Source: Bufo bufo
Lineage: Eukaryota; Chordata; Amphibia; Anura; Bufonidae
Length of the DNA stretch: 64,000 nucleotides
Direction: 5' to 3'
Assembly (NCBI RefSeq): GCF_905171765.1
Contig: NC_053393.1
Location: forward strand, 185,903,921-185,967,920
Part shown: positions 63,080 to 64,000 of the stretch, in pieces
Numbering within the stretch: position 1 is the first letter of the stretch
Layout: each line of letters begins with the position of its first letter
The notes under the pieces: model-generated
Databases searched by the model: none
Told to the model about the DNA's origin: nothing
Seen by the model: the letters and a program-made list of their open reading frames with translations, nothing else
Position numbers and translations under genes: made by a program

Positions 63080-64000
63080 GGCCTCTTTCACATGGGCGAG
63101 ATTTCCACATGGGTGCGATGCGTGAGGTGAACGCGCTGCACCCGCACTGAATCCGGACCTATTCATTTCTATGGGGCTGTGCACATGAGCGATGATTTTC
63201 ACGCATCACTTATGTGTTGCGTGAAAATCGCAGCATGCTCTATATTGTGCGTTTTTCACGCAACGCAGGCCCCATAGAAGTAAATGGGTCTGCGTGCGGG
63301 GCTGCAAGCAAGTGTGGATGCGGTGCAATTTTCACGCACGGTTGCTAGGAGATGATCGGGATGGGGACCAGATTTTCATTATTTTCCCTTATAACATGGT
63401 TATAAGGGAAAATAATAGCATTCTTAATACAGAATGCTTAGTAAAATAGTGATGGAGGGGTTAAAAAAATAAAATAAAATTTAACTCACCTTAATCCACT
63501 TATTCGCGCAGCCAGGCTTCTCTTCTGTCTTCTTCTTTGAGGAAAAGGACCCGTGGTGACGTCACTGTGCTCATCACATGGTCCATCACAGGATCCATCA
63601 CCATGGTGCTGGATCATGTGATGAGCACAGTGATGTCACCACAGGTCCTTTGACAGGTCCTGAAGAAAGAACAGGAGACCGGCAGCTACGCGATCAATTG
63701 GAGGAGGTGAGTTAATTTTTTATTTATTTTTTAACCCTCAATTGACCTTCTACTAAGCATTCTGTATTAAGAATGCTATTATTTTCCCTTATGACCATGT
63801 TATAAGGGAAAATAATAAAATTACAGAATACTGAACCCAAACCCTAACTTCTGTGTCCGGGTTCGGGTCTGGGTACCAAACATGCCTATTTTTCTCACAC
63901 GCGTGTAAAACGCATTAAAATGCTTTGCACTTTTGGGGAAAAATTGCGCATGTTCCCGCAACACACCCGCATCTTTTCCCGCAACGCCCGTGTGAAACCA
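63080..64000. mobile_element. Long foldback MITE, runs to the window edge
   Basis: It starts GGCCTCTTTCACATGGGCG after TAA. Arms pair over about 0.45 kb each: TTATAACATGGTTATAAGGG...AGAATGCTTAGTA (63390-63455) with its complement at 63745-63812, and GTGACGTCACTGTGCTCATC with GATGAGCACAGTGATGTCAC. The last bases (CGCCCGTGTGAAA) are nearly the other tip. Confidence 0.85.

Overview
The window looks like anuran amphibian (frog or toad) nuclear DNA, probably from an advanced frog lineage. It is almost entirely made of transposable elements and tandem repeats. The assignment rests on the mix of elements: many palindromic GG...TTCACAC / GCACACG foldback MITEs, TTAA-flanked AGGGGTTRTCC MITEs, ZBED-type hAT relics, Penelope-like elements with GIY-YIG remnants, CR1 and L1 LINEs, and at least seven Tc1-like DNA transposons. 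I found no exon of a host gene, no tRNA or rRNA gene, and nothing prokaryotic. The species call is inference; no search was run.

Layout. 1-1583: a complete Tc1-like transposon with an uninterrupted transposase. 1584-3450: mostly anonymous sequence plus one old interspersed repeat. 3454-5545: a very large inverted repeat with arms of about 0.94 kb. 5600-8365: hAT relic broken by an LTR fragment and a foldback. 8366-9780: Penelope-like relic carrying two younger insertions. 9790-11670: 5' part of an L1 LINE, followed by a TTAA MITE (11671-12166). 12267-13316: DD36E Tc1/mariner element with an in-frame internal deletion. 13384-15560: SINE-like repeat, Penelope tail and CR1 3' end. 15568-21470: a dense nest of foldback MITEs, a tandemly duplicated repeat, a tRNA-headed SINE and a minisatellite. 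21482-28765: a ZBED-type hAT relic and a second hAT-like element built around 16 units of a 168-bp satellite. 28770-35910: more foldback MITEs, a second SINE, a 63-bp minisatellite and a Penelope-like tail.

36120-46610 is a 68-bp-unit minisatellite field cut into pieces by insertions whose order can be read from target-site duplications: a solo LTR (TSD GATAT) that itself contains an hAT element (TSD TGTAAGAT); a second hAT element (TSD TACAGCAG) that contains a TTAA MITE; two abutting Tc1-like elements in a (TA)n tract; and a Penelope-type tail with a 14-bp TSD. 47996-53412 is a three-level nest: Tc1-like element, then a foldback MITE in it, then a young LTR element (TSD CATGG, LTRs about 0.7 % different) in the MITE. 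55322-59235 holds a near-full-length CR1 LINE on the minus strand with an SGNH-type ORF1. 59240-64000 contains Penelope-like and Tc1 remnants, an hAT MITE with a perfect 8-bp TSD, and foldbacks running off the right edge.

The genes do not form a pathway. They are independent parasites that have invaded one another. The parts most worth attention are the possibly still functional Tc1-like element at the left edge, the nested insertion chronology, hAT-like elements that carry satellite arrays inside them, the recurring CTGANGA...GAAA (hammerhead-like) motifs in Penelope-type tails, and the MITE superfamily with TWA duplications.
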